Virus record (IMG/VR): IMGVR_UViG_3300035670_000039
Coordinates: 62,001-126,000 of that record
Strand: one strand, 5' to 3'
Source of the DNA: a virus
DNA: 64,000 nt
Within the stretch, counting starts at the first letter, position 1; every line of letters begins with the position of its first letter. The translations under genes were made by a program, and so were the position numbers. Below the pieces are notes generated by a model. That model worked only from the letters and a program-made list of their open reading frames with translations, was not told where the DNA came from and made no database searches. This document shows, piece by piece, positions 9,179 to 18,079 of the stretch.

Positions 9179-9961
9179 ATGATCAGTTTAAACGATTTAT
9201 TATTAGAAGCCAAACTTCCTCAAAGCGAGCAAGATATGGATCTTTATGCTCGTAAATACAAAAAGACAATAGACTATTTACGCGCCAAAAACAAAGTACT
9301 ATTACTAACTACTAGTAATAGATGGAGTGGTCATAAAGACGATGTTCCAAAAAGCACTCAATTAGCAATTAAGATACAAGAATTACTTGGTAAAGATAAA
9401 GTAACGTTAATAGAAGTGCCTAGTTTAAATATAGCTCCTTGTGAAGGCAATGTAAGTAGCAATCTAAAATATGACGGCAATCATTGTGGTGTAAAAGGAG
9501 CTTTACTCAAAGATGATAATAAAAATCCAAGTGGATATCATCGTTGTTGGGCTAGTTTAAATAATAAAAATGACGAACTTTGGAAAATTACCAAAGAATT
9601 GTTTCAAAGCGACTGTGTTGTATTTTTTGCAAGTGTTAGATGGGGTCAAGCCAATGGTTATTATCAGAAACTAATTGAAAGACTAACTTGGATTGAGAAT
9701 AGACACTCTACATTAGGAGAAAAGAATGTAGTAAAAGATATTGAAGCCGGATTTATTGCCGTTGGACAAAACTGGCACGGTAAAGATGTTACACAAACAC
9801 AAAAAGAAGTACTTCAGTTTTTTGGATTCAAAACACCAGACCAATTATTTTGGAATTGGCAATTTACTAATAATAGTCTAGATGAAACTAAAAGTTCTTA
9901 CAAAAAAGCAATTCCTGTATTTGATAAAACATTTTTAAAAACATATGATAAAGCTGAATAA
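9179..9961 (+). CDS. Flavodoxin-fold / NAD(P)H-dependent FMN reductase-like protein with capsid-targeting-like N-terminus
   Basis: This 260-residue protein looks like a flavodoxin-fold oxidoreductase: a first beta strand and phosphate loop (VLLLTTSNRWSGHKDDVPKS, residues 40-59), a Cys-bearing segment (IAPCEGNVSS and NHCGVKG), and FFASVRWGQANGYYQKLIERL followed by AGFIAVGQNWHG. Such proteins bind FMN and move electrons; the substrate is unknown. The start is the ATG at 9179, not the longer open frame to 9116 that overlaps the previous gene, because it yields MISLNDLLLEA, which closely matches the T4 capsid-targeting pattern with protease site LLE|A. It is therefore a candidate packaged enzyme. 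It overlaps the next gene by 17 bp. Confidence 0.72.
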   Translation: MISLNDLLLEAKLPQSEQDMDLYARKYKKTIDYLRAKNKVLLLTTSNRWSGHKDDVPKSTQLAIKIQELLGKDKVTLIEVPSLNIAPCEGNVSSNLKYDGNHCGVKGALLKDDNKNPSGYHRCWASLNNKNDELWKITKELFQSDCVVFFASVRWGQANGYYQKLIERLTWIENRHSTLGEKNVVKDIEAGFIAVGQNWHGKDVTQTQKEVLQFFGFKTPDQLFWNWQFTNNSLDETKSSYKKAIPVFDKTFLKTYDKAE

Positions 9962-10979
9962 TATTTTGAATGAAGTAATACAAGAAGGTGGTGCCGGAGG
10001 TCATATGGCACATCCATTTGATTTTGTGAATACAGGCGCTAAATTAGTTGATGTATTTGTAAAGTCAATTGAATCACTCAAACGAGGTGGTGGTAGTGTT
10101 AAAATTGACGGCGTAAATGCCAGTATTCGACTTGCGAACGGACAATTTGTAATGGATCGTGGTAGTGCAAAGCCACTTGATATTAAAGGAATGAGACCAG
10201 AAGACTTGGCTACTAGATTTGAGCCAGGTCACGGATTCATTACTATTGGCAGCAAGGTTATCAATATTTTTGATGAAGCTATTCCCACTACAAAGACTGA
10301 ACTGAATAAATTGGGACTGTTGGATAATCCTAACATATTGTTTAATATTGAATATGTAGAAGGGCAAACAAATGTTTTGGGATATAGTGAAATTGGTAAC
10401 TTTCTAGCTATTCACGGATTAAAAGAAATCAAACCAAAAACATTTGGTAAAGATGGCAGTATTAAATCAAGAGTAGCTACTGAAATTCCATATGATAAAG
10501 CTGCAATGCAGTCTTATATTAATAAATTAAATAAGATCGCTGTAAAGCATGGTTTTAAAGTTTTGGGTAGTGTCGATACCACTTTCAAATCAGAACCAAA
10601 GATAGCTAATGTTTTGATTCGTCCTATTACATTGTATCCAAATGGTAAAGCTGTAACCAAATCCTTGAAAGATTGGTTAAAAGGATTAACTTTTAAAACG
10701 CCACTTATCACCCGTGAACAATTTTTAAAAGCAGTAGATAGTAAAAATATTATTCAAGATTTTCCAGATCAAGACATAAATAAAATAGTTAATGATACAA
10801 TTGTTTATTTAGCTACAATTAAATTGGGAGACGAAGTTTTAAAGAATGCTACAAGCGAGATTGGAGATTTGGATACACACGAAGGAATTGTAGTTAGAGA
10901 CCCAAATATTTACGTCGATCCATTTAAAATTACAGGAAGTTTTATTATAAAAGGTCTCGGCAGTAAGTTTAAGAAATAA
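9945..10979 (+). CDS. RNA/DNA ligase-like nucleotidyltransferase with capsid-targeting-like N-terminus
   Basis: The 344-residue protein carries the motifs of covalent nucleotidyltransferases in order: SVKIDGVNASIR (motif I KxDG, Lys53), FNIEYVEG (residues 133-140, motif III type), HEGIVVRDP (motif IV, Glu313) and FIIKGLGSKFKK (motif V, Lys336) at the extreme C-terminus. The family seals or caps nucleic acids through a lysine-NMP intermediate. No C-terminal DNA-ligase domains follow, so an RNA-ligase-like or specialised enzyme is more likely. The first residues MIKLNNILNEV match the capsid-targeting-like pattern. A GGHMAHPFDF segment precedes the catalytic domain and is shared by phage homologues of unknown role. 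Overlaps the preceding gene, so co-translated. Confidence 0.75.
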   Translation: MIKLNNILNEVIQEGGAGGHMAHPFDFVNTGAKLVDVFVKSIESLKRGGGSVKIDGVNASIRLANGQFVMDRGSAKPLDIKGMRPEDLATRFEPGHGFITIGSKVINIFDEAIPTTKTELNKLGLLDNPNILFNIEYVEGQTNVLGYSEIGNFLAIHGLKEIKPKTFGKDGSIKSRVATEIPYDKAAMQSYINKLNKIAVKHGFKVLGSVDTTFKSEPKIANVLIRPITLYPNGKAVTKSLKDWLKGLTFKTPLITREQFLKAVDSKNIIQDFPDQDINKIVNDTIVYLATIKLGDEVLKNATSEIGDLDTHEGIVVRDPNIYVDPFKITGSFIIKGLGSKFKK

Positions 10980-10997
10980 ATTAAATACGTATTTGTT

Positions 10998-11645
10998 ATG
11001 AAAAAAGCATCAGGTAAAAGTAATCTGGGTATTGTCAAAGATTACCTAGAAGGTAATCGTCCATTCGTACAAGTTGGTTATGATGCCAATTTGGAGAATA
11101 ATAAACGCAAAGAAGGTGAAGAATGGGAGGATGGACAAGGTAGAAAATGGGTTTGGAAAAATGGAAGCAAACGCAGAGTTCCAAAACGTGCTACCATTAT
11201 CAACGAACAACGTTGTAAAAAGTGTAATATGGATGTTCGTTGGGGTAATTATTTGGATGATAGAGTTTGGCCAAAGACTGGATATTGTTATGATTGTTTT
11301 ACAAATTTTCAGACTGAGTTGAAATTAATGGGGATGTTTGAAGTTTACAATGAACTACAAGATCTTAAAAATGAACGTGGTATATTGGAAGACTATAAGA
11401 AAAAGTTTGAAGAAAGTAAAAAGTTTTGCGAGGAAAATAAAGATAAACCCGTTGAGTTCTTGGAGGAAGACGGGTCATTTGAAAAGTGGGACGGAAACAT
11501 AGATTACAACAAAATATTGGAAGATCTAATAAAAGATATAGATGTCATCGATAAACGTTTAGACGAACTCAATGTCAAAATAAAAGAATACGAAGAGAAA
11601 TATGAGTCAGCCAAATCTAAGAGAAATAATAAAGCAAGAGTATAA
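10998..11645 (+). CDS. Zinc-finger coiled-coil protein directly upstream of terminase (candidate small terminase subunit)
   Basis: The 215-residue protein has an N-terminal segment with GIVKDYLEGNRPFVQVGYD, a basic stretch (WVWKNGSKRRVPKR), a zinc finger made of CKKC (near residue 74) and CYDC about 20 residues later, and a charged coiled coil over the last 100 residues. It ends 44 bp inside the terminase large-subunit gene, a tight coupling. In T4 the small subunit gp16 sits just upstream of gp17; the position and the coiled coil fit that role, but no sequence similarity to gp16 is apparent, so the assignment is by context only. It could equally be a packaging accessory factor. Confidence 0.7.
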   Translation: MKKASGKSNLGIVKDYLEGNRPFVQVGYDANLENNKRKEGEEWEDGQGRKWVWKNGSKRRVPKRATIINEQRCKKCNMDVRWGNYLDDRVWPKTGYCYDCFTNFQTELKLMGMFEVYNELQDLKNERGILEDYKKKFEESKKFCEENKDKPVEFLEEDGSFEKWDGNIDYNKILEDLIKDIDVIDKRLDELNVKIKEYEEKYESAKSKRNNKARV

Positions 11646-13191
11646 GAAGTGTATTGAGGATCCAATATACTTTATGAAAAAGTATGTTAAGATCCAACAT
11701 CCTATTCGTGGTACTTGTAACTTTGAATTGTTTCCTTTTCAAGAGACAACTCTATCAGACTTTGTAGATAATAGTCTTAATATTGTATTAAAAAGTCGTC
11801 AGATGGGTATTAGTACTCTTACAGCAGCTTATAGTTTGTGGTTAATGACATTCCATAACGATAAGAATATTCTTTGTATTAGTATTACTCAAGAAACCGC
11901 AAAAGAAATCGTTACCAAAGTTAGATTTGCTAATGATAACTTGCCATCTTGGTTAAAAGTTCCCTGTGTAGAAGACAATCGTCTTTCATTGCGTCTTAAA
12001 AACGGATCGCAAATCAAAGCAGTATCATCTGCTGGTACCGCTGGTCGATCATCCGCACTATCTTTACTAATCATTGACGAAGCTGCATTTATCGACGGTA
12101 TTGAAGAAATTTGGTTGTCATCACAATATACACTGTCTACTGGTGGTAGAGCTATTATATTAAGTACGCCAAATGGTGTTGGTAATTTCTTCCATAAAAC
12201 GTGGGTAGAAGCTGAAGAAGGTAAGAACAACTTTAAAACAATACGATTACCATGGCATCTACATCCAGAAAGAGATCAAGCTTGGAGAGATAAACAAACG
12301 GAATTGTCAGGTGTAAAAGGTGCAGCGCAAGAATGTGATTGTGATTTTAGTACATCTGGTAATCAAGTTGTGAGCGTTGATATTTTAGAGTTTTATAAAC
12401 AAACTTATATTAAAGATCCAATTGAAAAACGCGGTAACAATCAAGATTTTTGGATATGGGATTATCCCAATTATAGTAAAAATTATATATTGACGGCTGA
12501 CTGTGCGAGAGGAGATGGAGCAGATTATAGCGCATTTCATATCTTTGACATAGAAACATTGGAACAAGTTGCGGAATATAAAGGACAATTAACTACTAAA
12601 GATTATGGAAACTTGTTGGTAAGTGTTGCAACTGAATATAATAATGCGCTATTAGTCGTGGAAAACAATAACGTGGGTTGGGCTACACTTCAACAAATTA
12701 TAGATAGAGATTATCAGAATACATTTTATAGTGCAGCTGATTTAACTGTTATAGATGTGGAAAAAACATATACTAATAAATTAAATTCTGCGGACAAAAA
12801 ATTAGTGGCTGGATTTACAACCACTAGTAAAAATAGACCATTAATCATTAGTAAACTAGAAAACTTTTTTAGAGAAAAAGGTGTTATAATCAAGTCTAAA
12901 AGACTTTATGAGGAATTGAATGTGTTTATATGGAATGGAGCTAAAGCTGAGGCTATGAAGGGATATAATGACGATTTAGTTATGTCATTGGGCATTGGAT
13001 TGTGGATTCGTGAAACAGCTTTAAAACTTAGAAACGAACAAATAGCTTATAATAAAGCAATGGTTTCTAAAATATCAAAAGTAACAAGTCAAATAACTGT
13101 ACCAAAACAAGTAAGCACTGTACCCGATCATCAAAAGACGATGGAATTTACTGTAAATGACAAAAAAGAAAGTTTAACTTGGTTGTTGTAA
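11602..13191 (+). CDS. 17: Terminase large subunit (gp17-like)
   Basis: The DNA-packaging motor ATPase/nuclease of 529 residues (T4 gp17 has 610). Visible are a variant Walker A, LKSRQMGISTLT (residues 63-74, the usual Lys after Gly is replaced by Ile and a Lys lies before the loop), Walker B LLIIDEAAFI, the coupling motif ILSTPNG, and an RNase H-type nuclease with TADCARGDGADYSAF, LLVVENNNVGWA and YNDDLVMSLGIGLW supplying the acidic residues. It works with the portal encoded immediately downstream. The start at 11602 lies inside the end of the zinc-finger gene. Confidence 0.95.
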   Translation: MSQPNLREIIKQEYKKCIEDPIYFMKKYVKIQHPIRGTCNFELFPFQETTLSDFVDNSLNIVLKSRQMGISTLTAAYSLWLMTFHNDKNILCISITQETAKEIVTKVRFANDNLPSWLKVPCVEDNRLSLRLKNGSQIKAVSSAGTAGRSSALSLLIIDEAAFIDGIEEIWLSSQYTLSTGGRAIILSTPNGVGNFFHKTWVEAEEGKNNFKTIRLPWHLHPERDQAWRDKQTELSGVKGAAQECDCDFSTSGNQVVSVDILEFYKQTYIKDPIEKRGNNQDFWIWDYPNYSKNYILTADCARGDGADYSAFHIFDIETLEQVAEYKGQLTTKDYGNLLVSVATEYNNALLVVENNNVGWATLQQIIDRDYQNTFYSAADLTVIDVEKTYTNKLNSADKKLVAGFTTTSKNRPLIISKLENFFREKGVIIKSKRLYEELNVFIWNGAKAEAMKGYNDDLVMSLGIGLWIRETALKLRNEQIAYNKAMVSKISKVTSQITVPKQVSTVPDHQKTMEFTVNDKKESLTWLL

Positions 13192-13192
13192 A

Positions 13193-13200
13193 TACTTATA
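13193..13200 (+). promoter_or_regulatory. Variant late-promoter-like box TACTTATA before the portal gene
   Basis: TACTTATA lies 12 nt before the portal ATG and overlaps the end of the terminase region; it differs from the consensus at one position. Confidence 0.3.
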
Positions 13201-13212
13201 TACTAGAATAAT

Positions 13213-15114
13213 ATGGCAGATAAATCTTTTCAAGAATTACGCAATCGTTCATTATTTGCACGTTTGAAACGTTTGTTTTCAAATGATGTAATTGTTCGTA
13301 ATATTGGTGGTAAAAAATTAAAAGTAATTGATACTGACGAAATTCAGTATGCTACAGATCGTAATAGTTTAAGAGATCGTTTTAATAGATTACGCACCAC
13401 TTCATATAATCAATACACAAGAGATTTCAATTTATCGTATCAAAGTAGCCGTGTAGAACTATTTCGTGATTATGATACAATGGATATGGATCCAATTCTA
13501 GCATCTGCATTGGATATTTATGCAGATGAATGTACAACTAGAAATGAAATGGGTGAAGTAATTCATATTAAATCATCCAACGATGAAATCAAGCAAATTC
13601 TACACAATTTGTTTTATGACATTTTAAACATCGAATTCAATCTTTGGAGTTGGACTCGTTGTATGGTCAAATACGGAGATTTTTATTTACGTTTACATAT
13701 TAGCCCTGAATATGGTGTTTATTTGGTAGAGCCATTGAGCACTTATTATGTAACCCGTGTAGAAAACGCACATTTATCAAATAAGAATTTTGTTAAGTTC
13801 CAAGTCAACCTTCCATATGGTAATAAACTAGAAGAACTAGAAAATTATCAAATTGCACATTTTCGTTTGTTGAGTGATAGTAACTTTTTGCCATACGGAA
13901 AAAGTTCTTTAGAAGGCGCTCGTCGTGTATGGAAGCAATTGAGTTTGATGGAAGACGCAATGTTAATTCATCGTATTATGCGCGCTCCTGAAAAACGTAT
14001 TTTCAAGGTTGACATCGGTAATATTCCTCCAAATGAAGTTGATAACCATATGCAACGCATTATGGATCAAATGAAAAAAGTACCATATTTGGATCAACAA
14101 ACAGGCGACTACAATTTAAGATTCAATTTGCAGAACATGGTAGAAGACTTTTTCTTGCCAGTTCGTGGTAGTGATAGCGGTACAAGTATTGAAAACTTGT
14201 CTGGTCTAGAATGGACAGGTACTGATGATATTGAATATCTTCGTAACAAAATGATGGCAGCGCTTAAGATCCCCAAAGCATTTTTAGGTTACGATGAAAG
14301 TCTAAGCGGTAAAGCTACATTGGCAGCTGAAGATATACGTTTTGCTAGAACTGTTCAACGTATTCAACGTATTATTGTAAGTGAGTTAAATAAGATTGCG
14401 GTTATTCATTTATATTCACAAGGATATAGAGATGAATCGTTGGTCGATTTTACATTGGAATTGACCAATCCATCTACTATCTTTGAAAAAGAAAAGATCG
14501 ACGTATATAAAAGCAAAGTCGAACTCTCCAAAGATATGCAAGAACAAAAAGTATTTTCTAAGAAGTGGATCTATGAAAATATTTTTGGTTTATCAGATCA
14601 AGATATGATTGAGTTGCAAAAACAACTTATCGATGATGCTAAAGGTACATATAGATTTAAACAAATCGAAGAAGAAGGCAATGATCCAGCATTATCATTC
14701 TTAAACAAGGACGATAAAGAAGGAGCCGGTGGGTCTGCTGGTAGCCCAAGTGGAGAACCAGGCGGTGCCGAGCCATCTGGTGGTGAGCCAGGCGGAGAAC
14801 CGCCAGGTGGAGGTGAGCCAAAAGGTGGTGAAGCTGGTGGAGAAAAATCAACACCTCCAAAATTAGCAGAACGTGATCAAACTGGTAGAAAAGATGCACG
14901 TGATTATCGATTTGGTGAAGATCCATTGGGTACATTAGAAAACAATAGACGTAGTGATTTGTCTGTGACGCACAAGTATAAAAACAAGTCTCCGCTATCA
15001 CTAGAATCTATTAAAGGATTGACAGATGTACTAAAAACTTTAGATCAAGAAAAAGAAATATTACGAGAGGGAAGTAAAAAATCTTTTATGGATGAACAAA
15101 ATATAAAAGAATAG
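13213..15114 (+). CDS. 20: Portal protein (gp20-like) with a Gly/Pro/Glu-rich C-terminal insert
   Basis: The dodecameric portal through which DNA enters and leaves the head. The 633 residues exceed T4 gp20 (524). Typical portal segments include RVELFRDYDTMDMDPILASA, RMPEKR-type sequence (IMRAPEKRIFKVDIGNI), MVEDFFLPVRGSDSGTSIE and KIPKAFLGYDESLSGKATL. After the core, residues about 495-560 form a low-complexity run rich in Gly, Pro, Glu and Ser, then a charged tail. The insert would lie at the crown/head-interior side if the fold matches T4, which is inference. Follows terminase by 21 bp. Confidence 0.95.
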   Translation: MADKSFQELRNRSLFARLKRLFSNDVIVRNIGGKKLKVIDTDEIQYATDRNSLRDRFNRLRTTSYNQYTRDFNLSYQSSRVELFRDYDTMDMDPILASALDIYADECTTRNEMGEVIHIKSSNDEIKQILHNLFYDILNIEFNLWSWTRCMVKYGDFYLRLHISPEYGVYLVEPLSTYYVTRVENAHLSNKNFVKFQVNLPYGNKLEELENYQIAHFRLLSDSNFLPYGKSSLEGARRVWKQLSLMEDAMLIHRIMRAPEKRIFKVDIGNIPPNEVDNHMQRIMDQMKKVPYLDQQTGDYNLRFNLQNMVEDFFLPVRGSDSGTSIENLSGLEWTGTDDIEYLRNKMMAALKIPKAFLGYDESLSGKATLAAEDIRFARTVQRIQRIIVSELNKIAVIHLYSQGYRDESLVDFTLELTNPSTIFEKEKIDVYKSKVELSKDMQEQKVFSKKWIYENIFGLSDQDMIELQKQLIDDAKGTYRFKQIEEEGNDPALSFLNKDDKEGAGGSAGSPSGEPGGAEPSGGEPGGEPPGGGEPKGGEAGGEKSTPPKLAERDQTGRKDARDYRFGEDPLGTLENNRRSDLSVTHKYKNKSPLSLESIKGLTDVLKTLDQEKEILREGSKKSFMDEQNIKE

Positions 15115-15146
15115 TATAATTCCTACATATTTAACCACATTGATTA

Positions 15147-15154
15147 TATTTATA
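15147..15154 (+). promoter_or_regulatory. Late-promoter-like box TATTTATA upstream of the gene at 15171
   Basis: TATTTATA is followed by 16 nt of A/T-only sequence before the ATG at 15171. It opens the head-gene unit 15171-18079 that ends at the terminator at 18137. Confidence 0.5.
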
Positions 15155-15170
15155 AATAATAATAAATAAT

Positions 15171-16049
15171 ATGCACAAGAAAGCAAAACATTCGAAATTC
15201 AAGAATGCTGGAATATTGTTTGAACTACTCACTAGACAAATAACAGCCGACATTCTAGCGGGGAGAGATGAATCATTTACCAAAAATCTGATGTTCAAGT
15301 ATTTTCACGAAAGTAAAGAACTAGGAAAAGAAGTGCAACTTTACAATTTCATCCTCCAACAAAAAAGCAAAGATGCTTCTTCCGCTGAACGTCTTTTGAA
15401 TGTTGTTTTACAAACACGTTCCAAACTAGATGAACGTGAATTGAACAAGCAAAAGTACAACATAATTAAAGAAATAAAAGAGAAGTATAATATAGACGAA
15501 TTTTTGAAAAATAAAATTCCAAATTATAAGTTATATGCCTCTATATACAAATTATTTGAAGATCAAGATAAAAGTGAAGTCAAGTTTGATGTATCTGAAT
15601 TGTTAGAATCAAGAGAATATATTGTTGAGAGCTTAACAAAAGAAAAGAAGTCAGAACAAGAAATGATGGATGTTTATGGAAATCAAAGTGCTGAAGTTAG
15701 ATTGTTGGCCTATAAATTCTTGATTGAAAACTTTAATACCAAATACAACAATCTTTTGCCAGATCAAAAGAAACTTCTAAAAGAATATATTACTAATGTT
15801 TCAAACTCCAGTAAATTTACAAAATACGTCAACGAAGAATATAAGAGAATAAGTGGAGTATTAAAAGATCAAGTGAAGAATGTTACCTCCGAAGTGGTAA
15901 AAATTAAAATAAATGAAGTTATTAGTCAGTTTTCAACAAAATCTTGTGTTGGCGTAATTAAAGAAAATCAATTGACTTCATTGTTAAATGCATACGAATT
16001 GATAGAAGAAATTAAAAAGATTGATGTCAAAAATGAAGCAAAATCTTAA
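15171..16049 (+). CDS. Conserved head-cluster protein of unknown function between portal and protease
   Basis: A 292-residue, largely helical, Lys/Glu-rich protein with no membrane segment or catalytic motif. Segments such as KFKNAGILFELLTRQITADI, KQKYNIIKEIKEKYNIDEF and IPNYKLYASIYKLFE have the feel of a protein kept between portal and protease genes in marine T4-like phages. In T4 this interval holds the small core proteins gp67 and gp68, so a prohead-core role is plausible by position only. The following gene begins inside its 3' end. Confidence 0.75.
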   Translation: MHKKAKHSKFKNAGILFELLTRQITADILAGRDESFTKNLMFKYFHESKELGKEVQLYNFILQQKSKDASSAERLLNVVLQTRSKLDERELNKQKYNIIKEIKEKYNIDEFLKNKIPNYKLYASIYKLFEDQDKSEVKFDVSELLESREYIVESLTKEKKSEQEMMDVYGNQSAEVRLLAYKFLIENFNTKYNNLLPDQKKLLKEYITNVSNSSKFTKYVNEEYKRISGVLKDQVKNVTSEVVKIKINEVISQFSTKSCVGVIKENQLTSLLNAYELIEEIKKIDVKNEAKS

Positions 16050-17025
16050 ACAAAAGATTAAAAAGATTTTAACCAACCTAAAGGTTAAAAATGAAGCTAG
16101 TACAACAGGTACCGCACCTGTTGCTTCTGGTCCAGTTGCTGTTGGTGGTGACGCTGCAAGAACTCCATTTGCTTTTTCAAAAAGAGGAGCAAGACCAGAT
16201 ACATATACACAAGTAGGATACAAGTTAGCTAAACCAGTTAAAAGAAGTACTGGTTATAAGTTAGAAAATCAAATGTATAGTGAACCAGCATATAGTACTC
16301 CTGCTCAATCAATTGAATTAGGAGATACATATACAGATAAAAATGGGTTGGTTCAACATAATGATCCAAATTTAGATCCAAATTTGATTGGTTATAAACA
16401 AGGAAGTTTACCATTTACTGAAGGTTTTAATGGTTTAAAATATGAACAAGAAGGTCAGAAAGCTTCTGTTCCACAACCGTCACCTGCTCAACCTCCAACT
16501 CAACAACCAAAGCAAGCCGAACCTTCACCATCTGTAGATTTAAAAACATATGATGTATTGCCTGATTTTACAGCATTTGATACCAAGTTAAAAGGTTCAA
16601 CTGAGGCATTAAAGAACAATCTACAAAAAACAATCCAAGACAAAATTTTAGGTAAGAAAATCGTAGTTAGAGCCAGTAAAGGATATAAACAACCTGAGAC
16701 AGATTATACTATAAATGTAACTGGTGTTGCTATTGATTATTACTACGACAGATACGTTATTATAATAATTGGCCGTGAAGAAAATAAACAAAAAGTAGCT
16801 AAATTTTTCATCAAGCCAGGATTTAAACTTAAAATTTTAGGTAATGCTGATAATTTGAAACCAAAAGATCAATATCAAGTTGCTAAATCAAAAGCATTGG
16901 TTGACCCTCAAAGTCAACAAAATGTTGTTCCACAAAATACAATAACCGCAGATAAGCAAGACGCAACTGTTGCAAATCAACCAGATCAATCAAAACAACC
17001 AGGAACAACACAACCTAAAGCTTAA
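16024..17025 (+). CDS. Putative prohead-associated protein with Pro/Gln-rich linker
   Basis: About 333 residues. It has a basic N-terminus (MKQNLKQKIKKILTNLKV), an Ala/Thr/Gly stretch, repeated Tyr-rich segments, a Pro/Gln/Ser-rich linker near residues 155-180 and a compact C-terminal domain with DYTINVTGVAIDYYYDRYVI that looks beta-rich, followed by a Gln-rich tail. Function is not recognised. Starts at ATG 16024 or ATG 16033, both inside the previous gene; a TTG at 16021 is less likely. The location next to the protease suggests a core or internal head protein. Confidence 0.68.
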   Translation: MSKMKQNLKQKIKKILTNLKVKNEASTTGTAPVASGPVAVGGDAARTPFAFSKRGARPDTYTQVGYKLAKPVKRSTGYKLENQMYSEPAYSTPAQSIELGDTYTDKNGLVQHNDPNLDPNLIGYKQGSLPFTEGFNGLKYEQEGQKASVPQPSPAQPPTQQPKQAEPSPSVDLKTYDVLPDFTAFDTKLKGSTEALKNNLQKTIQDKILGKKIVVRASKGYKQPETDYTINVTGVAIDYYYDRYVIIIIGREENKQKVAKFFIKPGFKLKILGNADNLKPKDQYQVAKSKALVDPQSQQNVVPQNTITADKQDATVANQPDQSKQPGTTQPKA

Positions 17026-17032
17026 CATATAT

Positions 17033-17635
17033 ATGAAACAAGTATTGATAGACATATTACCATTTGAATTTAAAAAGACATCTTTAAATGAATCTCTTAA
17101 AGATGGAAAACTATATGTAACCGGCGTATTACAACGTGCGGATGCAAAGAATCAAAATGGAAGAGTGTACCCAGAAGATGTACTAAAGCGTGAAGCTGAA
17201 AAGTATATGCAAAACTTCGTAAAACAACGTCGTGCTATGGGTGAGTTGGATCATCCAGAAAGCAGCGTGGTTAACTTAAAGAACGTTAGTCACAACATCG
17301 TTGATATGGGTTGGGAAGACAAAGATTTAGTTGGAACAGTTGAAATACTACCCACACCAAGTGGTAATATTCTTAGAGATTTATTGCAATCTGGAATTTT
17401 ATTAGGTATTAGCAGCAGAGGATTAGGCAGTGTTAAAAAAGATATGAGAGAAGGGGCTGACATTGTACAAGACGATTTTGATTTGATCGCATTTGACTTT
17501 GTAAGCAATCCTAGTACACAAGGTGCCTTTATGTATCCTCAAGGCAAAATCAATGAAAGTGTAGAACAAAGAACAATTGTCAACCCATACGGTAATGTAG
17601 AAAGAATTATTCACAACATTCTATCAGAATTATAA
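17033..17635 (+). CDS. 21: Prohead core protease (gp21-like)
   Basis: A 200-residue serine protease of the herpes-assemblin/T4 gp21 fold that degrades the scaffold and trims capsid proteins during maturation. Catalytic segments are MGELDHPESS (His74), GISSRGLGSV (Ser127/128) and FDLIAFDFVSNPSTQGAF. The upstream segment GVLQRADAKNQNGRVYP is also characteristic. The start is ATG 17033 just after the previous stop; the longer open frame to 16970 would overlap that gene. T4 gp21 cuts after (L/I)xE; matching sites occur in the capsid protein (LLDE|A) and at the N-termini of several proteins in this window. Confidence 0.93.
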   Translation: MKQVLIDILPFEFKKTSLNESLKDGKLYVTGVLQRADAKNQNGRVYPEDVLKREAEKYMQNFVKQRRAMGELDHPESSVVNLKNVSHNIVDMGWEDKDLVGTVEILPTPSGNILRDLLQSGILLGISSRGLGSVKKDMREGADIVQDDFDLIAFDFVSNPSTQGAFMYPQGKINESVEQRTIVNPYGNVERIIHNILSEL

Positions 17636-17643
17636 TATTTATA
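17636..17643 (+). promoter_or_regulatory. Late-promoter-like box TATTTATA, 4 nt before ATG
   Basis: TATTTATA, then AAGT, then the ATG at 17648. The box overlaps the end of the protease gene region and there is no separate ribosome site. Confidence 0.55.
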
Positions 17644-17647
17644 AAGT

Positions 17648-18079
17648 ATGAAATTAAAACATTTACTAGAAAATTCCACTGAAGTAGCTTATAGCCCACT
17701 CACCAAAGAAGAAAAGTCAAAAATGGTTGGTGCTATTAGATCCTATAATGAATATCGCAAGGGATTAAAAGCCGATTGTGTATATGAAACTGCACAAAAA
17801 ATTATGGAGGCTGTTAATCTAGCAGAACGCTACGCAATTAAAGAATGTGGCGACTGGATGCAAGCCAAAATGGTTGAACGTGATATGAAAGAAATCAAAA
17901 GAGACGCTGCCAAAATGTATGAAGAAGCCAACAAAATGAAAGAAATTGAAAAACAACTTGAAATGTTGTATGAACAAGTTGGTATGAGATTGGAACGTTA
18001 TTTTGAAATTGCCGACCAAGTACACACTGATCCAAAACCACAAGAAGGCACTATTAACTCATCGGTATCGAATCAATAA
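17648..18079 (+). CDS. Small helical protein with capsid-targeting-like N-terminus
   Basis: A 143-residue charged helical protein of unknown function, with Lys/Glu-rich coiled-coil sequence (MKEIKRDAAKMYEEANKMK) in the second half. The N-terminus MKLKHLLENS fits the capsid-targeting-like pattern with a possible cut after LLE at residue 8, suggesting a core or internal head protein. It is the last gene of the head unit; its 3' end overlaps the convergent minus-strand gene by 26 bp and its transcript probably ends at the terminator inside that gene. Confidence 0.72.
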   Translation: MKLKHLLENSTEVAYSPLTKEEKSKMVGAIRSYNEYRKGLKADCVYETAQKIMEAVNLAERYAIKECGDWMQAKMVERDMKEIKRDAAKMYEEANKMKEIEKQLEMLYEQVGMRLERYFEIADQVHTDPKPQEGTINSSVSNQ

